From contig CM066992.1 of assembly GCA_033977485.1 (NCBI GenBank), positions 104,048,140 through 104,112,139 of the forward strand: a stretch of 64,000 nucleotides of DNA, in the 5' to 3' direction. This stretch comes from Hydrangea macrophylla (taxonomy: Eukaryota > Streptophyta > Magnoliopsida > Cornales > Hydrangeaceae). Positions 24,342 through 34,690 of this stretch are shown here, one piece after another. Each line of letters starts with the position of its first letter. Positions within the stretch are counted from its first letter, which is position 1. Position numbers and translations under genes: made by a program. Below the pieces are notes generated by a model. It ran no database searches and was not told where the DNA came from. It saw only the letters and a program-made list of their open reading frames with translations.

Positions 24342-24775
24342 ATTCCAAGTTTTTCATTGGCCAGGGTCTGTTTATAACACGTTTAGCCCACCTGCAAACA
24401 AAAAAACCAGATAAAAGACAGTAAAACGTGCGCTTCATGCAGCACGTGCAACAAAGACTAAGCCATGATCGCATACATTCATTTCATTCATTTGTTCATT
24501 ATAAATAAAAAAGATAAAAGCATTCAAAAAAAATCAAATAAAGGAGGGACCAAGCTATGGTCCCACATACGGCAAAAGGACCAAGCTATGGTCACACGTA
24601 CGGTGAATAAAAGAGCAAAAATATAATAATAAAGGTATCAAGAGTGCCTATCCTACCGGCTATCGTAGAGCCATCGTCAAGATAAGAGTGAACATATATA
24701 TATATACAATCCATCAAATAAAGTATGCATCCTCCCAAGAAAACACTCAAAAGAAATAAAAAAGAAAAAGTAGGA
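24342..24775. other. Intergenic part between the antisense genes
   Basis: No coding frame is convincing. A repeated phrase (GGACCAAGCTATGGTCCCAC, again as GGACCAAGCTATGGTCACAC, near 24547-24597) and A-rich runs are present. It lies downstream of the six-exon antisense gene and may hold its 3' untranslated region. Confidence 0.4.
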
Positions 24776-26047
24776 TCAGCCTCGGCCCCGGCTGCGAGTC
24801 TGACGGGTCGTACGCCTGAGGGGCTCCTACTCCGACTCTGTCCCGCTGCCTCCACCGCTCCCTCCACGTCCGCCGCTACTACCGCCTCTGCCTCTGCCGC
24901 TATTGGTGCCCTCACCGCCGCCTCCACCACGTCCAGCGCCGCTACCTCCAGGGGCATCGCTGAGAGGAATGTCGAACTGCTGGAGCTGCCCCACCTGCTG
25001 GGACAGGACTCTGATCTCCTCCGTCTGAAATAAGAGAGGATAAGTCCAGAAAGTGTTGAAAGGATGAATGAAATACTAAGAATAAAAGGATAAAGATCAT
25101 ACATGGGCCCTCAACTGAGTCACAGCAGTCGCCCGAGCTCCCTCAGCCTGAAAACAAGAACCAAGAATAAAGGCTAGTAAAAGAAGAGGCAATCAAAGTC
25201 AAAGTGAAAGGCGGGAATAAGTTTCTCACCATCCACTCTCGCCCGAGAACCCACTGCCGCACGCTGTGGGCGTACGTCAAGCCCTCCTCAGTGTAAGCAC
25301 GCGGGACAACGTCGTAATGGAGAGGAATAGTGGGGGCACCCTATGTGAGTCAGGGGATCGTCGTCGAGTAGGGCTCGCCGAACGAGACGGTCGATATAGT
25401 CCAATCCCACTCAGGCAAGGCAGGAGGACGAGCCGCAGCAGGAACAGGCTGCAAACGAAAAATAATAAAGCATGAATAAAGAATAAAAGGAAATTCATAA
25501 AAATAGTAATAAAGGAATCATATACTCACCCGAGTCACTTCCATCAGAGGGAAGTTCGGCATCAGCTTAGCGAGCTTAGCAGCGCGGAACGCCGCATATC
25601 CTGTAGGGGGATCCAGGAAGCCGTGAATACCCAAGCCCATCAGAGCAGCCGTCAGCTCGCTACCCTAGAGTGTGTCCGTGGCTCTCATAGAGTCAGGAGG
25701 AGGGAATGGCACGAAGAATCCAGGGGCCGCCAGTGACTGCCTAGTCACCCTCTCTCCTAAGTACCACGCCTGGCCCTCTGGCCCACCAAGGAGTCGCCTC
25801 GTCGGGTCATATCCAGCCGACTCTCGGATCTCCGCACGAGCCTCAGGAAGTACCCTAAGCCAGGGCTGCCAATGAACGTGCTGCTCCCTCAAGTTCGTCA
25901 GGAAGTTCCTGAACGAAACGAAGTCGTGGGCCCCGGTCTTCCGCCGAACCCTATCCTTCGCCCATTTCAGCCCCTGGAGCATGATAAGGGCGTCAGCGCT
26001 GCGTGTCTCAGGAGACATCATACGGAGATACTCGTGGGACCAAATCT

Positions 26048-26048
<1 letters not shown>

Positions 26049-26080
<32 letters not shown>
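26049..26080. repeat. A32 homopolymer, intron 2 pyrimidine tract
   Basis: A run of about 32 A on the + strand is, on the gene's minus strand, a T run directly before the GCAG acceptor of exon 3. It is an expanded splice-site pyrimidine tract and not a retroposon tail. Confidence 0.75.
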
Positions 26081-26088
<8 letters not shown>

Positions 26089-26779
26089 GGGGTTAGTCTC
26101 ACAATTTAAATAAGTTCCTGAAAATGAAATGAGTAATGGAATATAGAAAAGGTATACCTCCCACGCTCTCCAATAGCCACTGATGGAAGCCGGTCTGTCC
26201 CGGGAGATGTCACCCATATGCATGTACAAGATGGCTAGTCCTGCACCAGCCCAATCATACTCCTCGACCCGGTCCAGATGCTCCAGGGACGCTACCAGGG
26301 AAACATCGACCCGATCACCCTTGGTGCTCAGCAAGGAGCACCCCAGTAAGTACATGAGAAAGCCTTGGGCCATCTGCTCATCCGTAAAACCAGGCTGGCC
26401 CCTAAACGTGTCCATAAACCATCGGGCTATGACCAGAGACTCCTCCGGGACCACTCCCAGCAAAGGCTCCACCTGGTCCCACTCCTGATCCGTCAAATAT
26501 CGCAGAGGCTCTCCACCAAAGGCAATCCCGGTGATCATTGAGAAATCCAAGGGAGTCATCGTCATCTCCCCGAAGTCAAAATGGAAGGTACTGGTGGTAT
26601 CCCACCACCGCTCGGCCAGTGCATGTATCTGCTGTAAGTCATTGGAGCTCTTCGTCAAGAGTTTGATGAAGTCTCCAAACCCGGCCGCATCCACCAAAGC
26701 CCTCACTGTCTCACTCAACTGTGTATACCACTCATACCCATGCGCGAGGCTACCATGCATGCCCCTTCAGCACCTTAGG

Positions 26780-27432
26780 CTGCAGATGCAAGAAAGAATC
26801 ACAAATTTTGATATTAGTAATTGGATAAAAGAAAAGGTAAATAAACATGTGGCAGCAAAAAGACAAGGAAATGCGACATAAAAAGAAAAGAAATAAAAAA
26901 ATCTAGAAATACTCGCAGAAATTTCACAAACGTGGCACTCGTTTGCGTTCAGTTCAGCAGATGTTCACAAAATAATAAGAAGAAATAAGAGAAAGCACCC
27001 AATGTCCTAGCAAGGTTTCGAAGAAAAAGAAAAGAAAAGAATAACTTGTTCGCATTTTCAGGAATACATGCATATATAAACATGTAAAGGTGCAAAAGAA
27101 ATTTGAGTGTAGTTTTAAAGAGAAGTATGTGATCACAAGCGGTCAAGAATCAATTTTAATAATAAAAGGCGTTTGGAACGCTCAAGAAAACCCACGAGTT
27201 CAGTAAACACGAGTGAGAATGATAAATTATGATTCATTGAGCATGATATTCACGAAGTTCGAGAAAAGTAAAATGAAATGCAAACTTTTGAATAAAGTAC
27301 GCATGAAAACGCTACAACCATGGCATTGGTATCTAAAATGAGATGTTCAAAGCTATGATTCACTATACATGCGTGAAATTTTAACAGGAAAAAAGAAAAT
27401 TAAAAAAGGGAAAGGGAAAGGGGAGCATTTAC
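26780..27432 (-). other. Intron 1 of antisense PMD gene
   Basis: 653 bp with donor GTAAAT after ...FKRE and acceptor CATCTGCAG before PKVLKG. It is AT-rich with no coding signal. The other introns are 112, 81, 82 and 78 bp, typical plant sizes. Confidence 0.7.
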
Positions 27433-27796
27433 CTCGCGCTTGAACGCGCGGGCAGATAAGTGCTCATCAGGATCCCGCAATAAGAGTGTGGCGTCTGGAT
27501 GATGAGTGGCCGTATACTTAGCCTTCCTTTTGCGCCCTGAACCACTCGCCATAATCTGTCAAAGAAAAGAGAGAATTCGAGCGTTAGATTCGTGAAAATT
27601 TTAGAAAAACAAGGAAATAAACGAGATTAATCAAGTTTCAGTCAAGTAGAACGAACCTGATAAGTCCCTGGTAGATCAATCCAAGCAAGGAAAGGAAGAG
27701 AAAAATTTTCTCCAGAGGGATTTCGAGTTCAAGAGAGATCGAGAGAATGAGAAAAATGAATTGAACCCGGTGGTTTTAGCCATTGCCGCTCAAACG

Positions 27797-27920
27797 GGGC
27801 ACTCAGTTTTCCGTGCGCGGCAGTTGATGGGCTGCCGCGCGGCACTCACTGACTACCGCAACGGCATTCCGTGAGTGCCGCCCGGTAGTCACGGACTGCC
27901 GCAAAAATCCGCGTGTGCCG
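27797..27920. promoter_or_regulatory. 22-bp palindrome array upstream of antisense PMD gene
   Basis: Copies of the CGGCACTCACTGAGTGCCG-like motif start at 27797, 27818, 27840, 27862 and 27883, with a weak one near 27905. Steps are 21-22 bp. The array lies 245-370 bp upstream of the minus-strand ATG at 27552. Confidence 0.7.
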
Positions 27921-28080
27921 CAGTTAAGTCGGTTCAAAGATCCTTCATTTCCCCCCAAAATTTAAATCAAGTCCCAAAAATTGAATTTGAGGCCCCCAAA
28001 ATTTGTCCTCATTACACTTTTGGCCCTCGGGGTCGTTTTTAGGTTCAAATTGGCTACAAATTTTAAAATTTAGGAATATA

Positions 28081-28370
28081 TTTGAGCCCGTGGGCTCCCG
28101 ATTTTGAAAATTGAAAAAGATTTGAGCCTGTGGGCTCCCGTTTTGAAAATTGAAAAAGATTTGAGCCCGTGGGCTCCCGATTTTTGAAAATTAAAAAGAT
28201 TTGAGCCCGTGGGCTCCCGTTTTTTTTTTAAATTGAAAAAAGATTTGAGCCCGTGGGCTCCCGATTTTTGAACATTTAAAATATTTGAGCCCGTGGGCTC
28301 CCGATTTTTGAGAATTGAAAAATATTTGAGCCCATGGGTTCCCGATTTTTGAAAACTAGAAAAGATTTGG
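28081..28370. repeat. 40-bp tandem repeat, seven copies
   Basis: The core GAGCCCGTGGGCTCCCG starts at 28084, 28124, 28163, 28203, 28247, 28287 and 28328 (steps 39-44 bp). GAGCCC-N2-GGGCTC is an inverted repeat. The block lies in the 3' untranslated zone of Tat-A, a part known to be hypervariable and satellite-forming in Tat/Ogre elements. Confidence 0.88.
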
Positions 28371-28970
28371 GAATATAACAGATTTATATTCTCGATTTTT
28401 GCAACAGATTTGCGTTAACCCTCGTTTTGGGAATATAACAGATTTATATTCTCGGTTCTCGCAACAGATTTGCGTTAACCCTCGTTTTGGGAATATAACG
28501 GATTTATATTCTCGGTTCTCGCAACAGATTTGCGTTAACCCTCGTTTTGGGAATATAACAGATTTATATTCTCGGTTCTCGCAATAGATTTGCGTTAACT
28601 CTCGTTTTGGGAATATAACGGATTTATATTCTCGGTTCTCGCAACAGAATTGCGTTAACCCTCGTTTTGGGAATATAACGGATTTAAATTCTCGGTTCTC
28701 GCAACAGATTTGCGTTAACCCTCGTTTTGGGAATATAACAGATTTATATTCTCGGTTCTTGTAATAGATTTGCGTTAACCCTCGTTTTGGGAATATAACA
28801 GATTTATATTCTCGGTTTTCGTGACAGATTTGTGTTAACCCTTGTTTTGGGAATATAAAGGATTTATGTTCTCGGTTCTCACAACAGATTTGCGTTTACC
28901 CTCGCTTTGGGAATATAACGGATTTATATTCTCGGTTCTCGCAACAGATTTGCGTTTACCCTCGAAATCA
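28371..28970. repeat. 60-bp tandem repeat, ten copies
   Basis: The unit contains GGAATATAACAGATTTATAT and GCGTTAACCCTCGTTTTGG and repeats every 60 bp with few changes. Because 60 is a multiple of three, one frame stays open and spells a 20-residue repeat (QQICVNPRFGNITDLYSRFS). I regard this as an artefact of the period. Confidence 0.93.
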
Positions 28971-29399
28971 AATCAAAAATATCATGACCCCTGTAACAGA
29001 TCTTCGCATCAGTCACGAAATTAGGTAATCTTCCCTGACTAACGCGTCACGTAAAGTGCGTCGTACGCAGGGAAAACATGATGATCATGGCGCTTGTATG
29101 ACCAGGTCAATTCGGAAAATACCATTGCATGGCACTTGTATCACGATAAGATAGGTGCATTCATCCGTATGGCTACTCGTGCTTGTGTATGTTTGGCTCC
29201 TGCCTGAACTACGTCTTGGTCTGATTCCTGAATGGATACGTAGGCAGCTCACCGTTGAGCACGACCAACATGAACCGTTTGTGAAGCCGTTTTTGCAACG
29301 CGTTTTGTTTTGCCTAAATTCGACAGTCTGGTCAAAGGCTTGTCTTCACACAGGCTTTGACATTCACTTATGAGACGCGTTGCCCCACAAGTTCTGTCA
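28971..29399 (+). other. Tat-A pre-LTR segment with conserved motif
   Basis: Non-coding. At 29207-29253 is the motif GAACTACGTCTTGGTCTGAT, then GGATACGTAGGCA, matching the copy just behind integrase at 22397. The two copies bracket the antisense cassette and repeat blocks. Confidence 0.6.
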
Positions 29400-29412
29400 A
29401 AGAGGGGCAAAC
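29400..29412 (+). other. Tat-A polypurine tract
   Basis: AAGAGGGGCAAAC directly precedes the LTR start, a form common in Tat elements. Confidence 0.75.
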
Positions 29413-29687
29413 TATAGACACCCCAATTTTGACCGACCGTCGAATTTAGGAGAGCGTCACCTCCACGTCCAATGATGATAAGGACCGAAAAGATTCGAAG
29501 TATTCCAAGCTCTTCAGAAAGTTCTCCAAACGCGATAAAATTTCACAGAAAGAAGAAAATACCAGGTATTTGGGAGAATTCAGGTATAAAATACCATTTT
29601 TGGAAAAGATCTTCAAAAATAAGTTTCTTTAAGAAAAAGGGAAGAAAGAAAAGACCTGAAAAGGGAAGTTCAACAGAAAACGGCACA

Positions 29688-29985
29688 CGGCAGTATACCG
29701 CGGCACTCAGTGACTCTGTGAGTGCCGAACGGTATCCAGTGAGTGCCGGCCCGGCATTTACTGAGTGCCACCGACATTTTCTGACTGCCGTTTGCTTTTA
29801 AAGTCCGTATTTTGTGGTACAATACGTATATGTATGCGGATAAAAACAAAAAACTGATAAAGTAAGGTTGACGAAAATACGGCAATCAATAATTTGGCGC
29901 GGCACTTACTGAGAGCCGCACGGCAGTCACGGAGTGCCGCAACGGCAGTCACAGAGTGTCGCGGTGGCATCCACGGACTGCCGTA
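29688..29985. promoter_or_regulatory. Two palindrome arrays in Tat-A LTR
   Basis: CGGCACTCACTGAGTGCCG-like copies start near 29688, 29701, 29730, 29752 and 29772, then 29900, 29921, 29943 and 29965. Most steps are 20-22 bp. Both blocks are upstream of the TATA box at 30115. Confidence 0.68.
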
Positions 29986-30114
29986 GATGATTTTTGACTG
30001 TCGCCCTGGGTAGCAGTCTGTCTAATTTCAGGAAGTACGTATTGTACCACCAAATGAGATGTTTACACCTGTCTTTTACTCCGAATTCACTGAAAATACT
30101 TGGTAATTTTTGTC

Positions 30115-30120
30115 TATAAA
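30115..30120 (+). promoter_or_regulatory. TATA box of Tat-A LTR
   Basis: TATAAA followed by GAGGGAGG, 130 bp downstream of the last palindrome. The region after it reads like an untranslated leader. Confidence 0.6.
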
Positions 30121-32229
30121 GAGGGAGGATCTTCCTTGAGGAGAAGAAAGCCATACAACACAATACATGGGAGAGAGATACAACACAATACATGAGAGAT
30201 AACCACCACTACACCAACATATTTTTTGAGAAAAAAAGAGAGTTTTGGAGAGCTTGAAGAAGAGTTTGGAAGACCTTCAAAGGAGAGAAACTTTGAGGAT
30301 AGTTTGGAGGTGATCCTCTAACCATAAGTTGTCTATTTACATTCTTCCTTTTTTTTGAATCTCTAATCCTCAAACTTTTTTTATTTTCTTTGCTCCATTT
30401 CTTTTGTTGATTATATTTCCTTCTTGAGACTCTTAGAGATTCTCAATATCTCTCTTGAAATCTCTTGAACATGATCTTTTGAATCCCATGTAAGCTTGTG
30501 CTTCACATGGGAATCAAAGTTTGATCATCACTCCATTCATAAGCAAATAGATGGATCTAAGTCCACACTCATGAATTGGATCCTCTAAACTTGATGTTTC
30601 ATGAAATCCTTTCTATATTCCTTTGAGACTCATGAGTATAGTCATGTCTTTAGTCTCCAATGACCATCAAATGGTAGGAGAAGATGGTTTAGTTTAAGTC
30701 CAACTTCATGGTTCAATAGTTGGAGTTAACAAATAAAAGTTGAACTTGACAAATGAAAACAGTGAGTTCACAAACTGTTTTCGATCAAGGATTTTTAGTT
30801 CGAAATCTAACCGTTGGAATCAAGTGAAACCAACGGGAAAATGTCAATAACACAATGTTTTACCACTGTAATTTTTGTTTTGACGAAATTCCATGCTTAA
30901 GATGGTTTGGTCCTATGATTTTAAAACATGCAACTCTCTGTCCAAAATTTTAGAACAGTAAGTTCATTTTGAAATTCATAAATCAGAATCTTAATGGAGT
31001 TTCCGGGGTCTTTAATAATTTTTTCTAGGCACCTTGATGTGTCAGGAAGATCCCCTAAAAATATCTAAGTGTTTCTCATCTTTTTTCTATTTTTAGAAAA
31101 TCATACAAGATCTCTGGACAGAGAGTTGCAGATTCCTGAGTGATATCTAGTGTTTTCCATATTCCCGGAGATCTAACCGTTCAGAACCTTGATTTTCTTT
31201 TTGTGTTATAAACTAGACTCATAGAGGCATATCATATCCAAAAATGATTAAGATCCAACCGTTGGAAGTATGGTTTTCCATTTTTTTAAGATCTGGTCTG
31301 CTCTCTGTAATTCATAAAAAACTACTACTGTTTTTGTCTAATCTTATTTATTTTAACTCAAATGGCCCCTAATGTCTTGAGACCCAAATCATACTTTGAA
31401 TAATGATAATTTAGCTTAAATCTAGAGGCTAAGTGACCCAAATTAGTGAATAAATCCATGTCCTATTCTTGTTCACATTCATTCATTCATGTACATTTAA
31501 TGCTCATGAATAGAACTAGCTATTGAATAAAGTTGGATTTCATGCTTGATAGGTTTAAGCTAGAAATTTAGGATTGTTATTTCTGGCTTCACATCTTGTA
31601 TGTCATGTGGACTAACTCATTGTTTTGTAGCGCATTTGAGGTACAATTTCGCATCTCTTCTCTAGTTTATTCTATTTGTTGATTTTATTGATTTTCGACT
31701 CCATGAGCGACACATTAGAATTAGGATCTTGCCTTATATGTATATGTGATTAGAGACTTTTTTTTTAGGATTTTCTTTTGTTTGAATGCATTGCACGTTT
31801 AATATCGCCGCTAGATCCCGGGTAAGTTCTCTTGTTCCCTAATGCATATCATATTGCTTGTTACTTGAAATATGTGATTTTTGAATGATATTTTATCAAT
31901 TGCAATTTTACAAACATGCTTTTTGTAACGTATATCTATACATATATATATTAGTTGAGGGCACATTTAAATTAATAATTCGATTAGAAGGATATTGAGT
32001 AGAGGCCTATCGCAAGATAGGATGAGAGAGGGTGTTTTAATCCGACGGGCTCCTTCCTCTCTCATTCCATAATCGCCGGACCTAGTTAATCTCTGGTTTC
32101 TAAAAGATCAGTTTGCTTCTAAAATGGTTTCTTAATTTTTCCCTTTTAAAAATTAAGTGGCGACTCATTTATTTTTTAAATTGATTTTGAAAAGCTGTGG
32201 GTAAAAGAAAGAAAACTGCGATATCCACA

Positions 32230-32478
32230 ATGTGTCTATGTTGAGACGGTGTATGACAGAGATGAGTAAGATCATAGTGCCAGAACTGTTGCAGATCCAA
32301 GTAGACTTGACCTATGTAGAGCACCCGGTAGAGATCTTGGATCGAAAAGAGCAGGTGTTGAGAACTAAGACAATTCCAATGGTAAAGGTATTATGGCTTA
32401 GTCACACTATTGAGGAAGCTACGTGGAAAGGTGAGGACGAAATGAAGAATGAATATCCGCATCTTTTCAACCGTTGAG
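32230..32478 (+). pseudogene. Integrase C-terminal tail of a chromovirus-like gypsy element
   Basis: The frame VSMLRRCMTEMSKIIVPELL, then VEHPVEILDRKEQVLRTKTI and VKVLWLSHTIEEATWKGED, ends in EYPHLFNR and a stop. It is the familiar end of gypsy chromovirus-type Pol, with the chromodomain-like ATWE...YPHLF block. Only the last 80 codons are in the window. The rest would lie beyond the left end of Tat-A, which split this gene (TSD probably ATGTG, as in FHVSM = TTTCATGTGTCT). Confidence 0.88.
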
Positions 32479-32519
32479 GTATAAGTTTGGGGACAAACTT
32501 CCTTTTTGGAGGGGAAAGT
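32479..32519 (+). other. Gypsy 3' end and polypurine tract
   Basis: GTTTGGGGACAAACTTCC then TTTTTGGAGGGGAAAGT, directly before the LTR. The same GGGGACAAACTTCC phrase precedes the LARD 3' LTRs, linking the LARDs to this kind of element. Confidence 0.75.
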
Positions 32520-34690
32520 TGTCACGCCCGTCCCGGAAAATCATTATTTTAAAATGCATATTTGATATTGTGTGAATTATTATGGTTTATTAATAATTGT
32601 GGTAAGGTTGACGGTGGGTCAACGGTGAGCTGTCAGTTGAGGACACGGCAATTGGAGAAGTCATGATGCATTGACATGGCTAATTGACATTTATATGATT
32701 TAAATGTTATTTGAGTTATCTGGTATTGTGTGAATAGTAATTATACCTGTGTAGTATAATTTTTGGTAGTTTTAATTTTCATTTTAGATTGTTTTGAATA
32801 CTGTGGTAAGAACGTGAGTGATACGTTGCATAAAAGGTAGGACATTTAGAGATTCCATGGAAATTGGTTTCAAAACGTAAATTACGGACCCAAACGGAAC
32901 TTAGTCAAAAAAACTTTTATAATTTATAGTTTTTACTCGTGAAGTCATAAAATGGGCGTGTGCGACGTTTCAGGAGTTAATTAGAAGTTTTGAGAACTCA
33001 TGGGGAGGTAAACGCAATTTTTGAGAATAGTGCCTATAAATAGAGAAGTCAAGATAGTTTCATAAATATCTCAACTTTGAAATATCTAGAGAGAGAGGGA
33101 GAGAAAAGGGGATTCGTGGCCACGAGCTTTGCGATGACATACGACGATCGTTCGTCTGTCAGATTTCGACCAGATTTCATATTTGAACTCCTCGAGGTAA
33201 AGGCTTCGTTTTGATACCTCTTAGGCCATGTTTGGCAAACTTTTTATAAAAATCTAATTTCTAGGAATTTGGGGAAAACCCAGTAAAACCTGTAGGAATC
33301 ACCTGAAATCTGAGATTCGACGTTTAATCCGGGCTCTGTATTCATCCTTCAAAGTTAGGGAGGCATCGCAAGAGGTATGAATTCTAGATCTATGAATTAT
33401 ATGATATTTACATGTTTTAAATATCGAGTTTGATATTTTGGATCCGGGCGAGATTTATGTATTAATTAGGCTCATTAATTATGCACATGAAACTACGCTA
33501 AAAACAGGTATAACTATTTATTTGAGCATGCTATGTGTCTACTTAGGTCGAAGGGAGGTTTGGTGCAATTTCATCTGGGGGTAAGCTCCTTGAAGTTTGA
33601 GGATTGTAATATTGATAGTGTGGTGTTTGGTATGGAGAAAGGCCCAACCAGGACACGGTACCTGGTATGGAGGAAGGCCCAACCAGAGTACGGGGTGTGT
33701 GGAAAAGGTGTGCCTTCCACGGCATCGGTTTCATTTACCGTTTGAATGCGTACCACTCACCCTAGAGACTATTTTGATGTGTTTTGATGTTTATAGCATG
33801 ATTTTCCATATAAGCATATATTTAGAATTGTGAACTCAGCATATAGTTGAGCAGTGGCTTTACTCCATTGCAGGTGAAAAGAAGATAGGAAAGAAGAAAC
33901 ATGAAGAGTGAGGTCGATAGGGCAACGAGATCGCGCTTGTAAATGTTTTTGTTTTCCTTTCCCAATGTTGTAATAAGAACTTTGGAAAGTTTGTAATATG
34001 TGGTAATAGAATCTTGGAATGGATTAGTAGTAAAACTTCTAAATTACGTTTTGGATCGTTGATTTATAGTCGTGAATGTGTTGGATGTGGGATTGGAGAA
34101 CCATAGTTGGAATTCTACATAATTTTTAGCAAGCTGAGGTAAAACAGTCGACTGGTCCTTGGAACAGTCGACTGGAGGCCTGTTTGAACTACTTGCTGCC
34201 CCGGAATATTAGAAAAACAGTCGACTCGAACATGGGCAGTCAATAGGACCCCTGTTTTGAATCAGCCACTGCTATAATATATTGAAGAACAGTCGATTAG
34301 GTCCCCGACGCAGTCGACTGGAGGGTTTGGTGGAAATGTCATTTTTGGTTCTGTGAAAGAAACGATCGACTGGACAGGTACCAGTCGATTGACAATCTGA
34401 GACCCCAATCGATTGAGTCCCCGATGCAATCGACTGGACTGACTGCTGTGAATTTGGGCTCTCTATATCTTGCATTTCCAGTCGACTGGACCTCTGATCA
34501 GTCGACTGGATTGTGGGTTTCGAACATGATGTTTCTTTAAGTGTTTTCAAATGCGCAAAACTTTTTATAACTATAAATTTTATGGATTATACTTATATTT
34601 TTCCACTGTTATTTACTTTAATGGAATTGTATGAGCCTTAGTGGCGTGCCACGTGTCCTATTTTCGCGCGTAGCGGGATGGGTCGTGACA
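32520..34690 (+). repeat. 3' LTR of the chromovirus-like gypsy element
   Basis: 2171 bp from TGTCACGCCCGTCCCGG to GGGTCGTGACA. A TATA box (TATAAATA) is at 33035-33042. A cluster of CAGTCGACTG palindromes lies at 34145-34508 near the LTR end. A direct repeat of GGAGAAAGGCCCAACCAG / GGAGGAAGGCCCAACCAG is at about 33633-33685. This is the oldest host layer of the left-hand nest. Confidence 0.88.
34145..34508. promoter_or_regulatory. Paired CAGTCGACTG array
   Basis: Twelve perfect or near copies start at 34145, 34165, 34218, 34237, 34290, 34311, 34363, 34382, 34406, 34427, 34479 and 34499. They form six pairs with 19-21 bp inside a pair. Pair starts step by 73, 72, 73, 43 and 73 bp. The motif is a perfect 10-bp palindrome with a SalI core. 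The array lies downstream of the TATA box, so it would be transcribed. Confidence 0.78.

Larger units (their letters stand above)
24776..27552 (-). pseudogene. Antisense six-exon plant mobile domain gene in Tat-A
   Basis: On the minus strand I can place six exons with GT-AG introns: 27552-27433 (MASGSGRKRKAKYTATHH), 26779-26158, 26045-25530, 25448-25230, 25147-25103 and 25024-24776. Exons 1, 3, 4 and 5 are whole multiples of three (40, 172, 73 and 15 codons). Exon 2 is 206 codons plus a 4-bp duplication, so every intron is phase 0. Exon 2 has ERWWDTTSTFHFDFGEMTMT and PLDFSMITGIAFGGEPLRYL, the core of the plant mobile domain. Exon 3 continues with IWSHEYLRM and LREQHVHWQPWLRVLPEAR. Exon 6 encodes a Gly/Arg/Ser-rich tail. 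Damage: the duplicated CATG near 26760, TAG 25667-25665, TGA 25352-25350, TAG 25343-25341, and a TAG at 24829-24827 that may or may not be the native end (otherwise TGA 24778). Total about 571-588 codons. PMD proteins occur both as host genes and inside transposons. Confidence 0.78.
29413..32229 (+). repeat. Tat-A 3' LTR
   Basis: About 2.8 kb. It starts TATAGACACCCC, where the family standard is TGTAGACACCCC (a single G-to-A change), and ends GATATCCACA. Two palindrome arrays (29688-29790 and 29900-29985) lie upstream of a TATA box at 30115. Near the end are AAATTAAGTGGCGACTC and the GGGCTCCTTCCTCTCTC phrase, both also seen in inverse orientation in the LTRs at 46481 and 53308. The sequence after 32229 reads ATGTG and then the integrase tail of another element, so the insertion point is well defined on this side. 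Confidence 0.82.

Noticed and set aside
24725..25033. 102-aa plus-strand frame rich in Ala, Ser and Thr
   Set aside because: It is the reverse side of the Gly/Arg-rich last exon of the antisense PMD gene.
26049..26080. Poly-A tail of a retroposed gene
   Set aside because: It sits exactly before the exon 3 acceptor on the minus strand, and no retroposed sequence precedes it.
28399..28587. Repeat protein QQICVNPRFGNITDLYSRFS
   Set aside because: A 60-bp repeat keeps one frame open by arithmetic. There is no start context or promoter.
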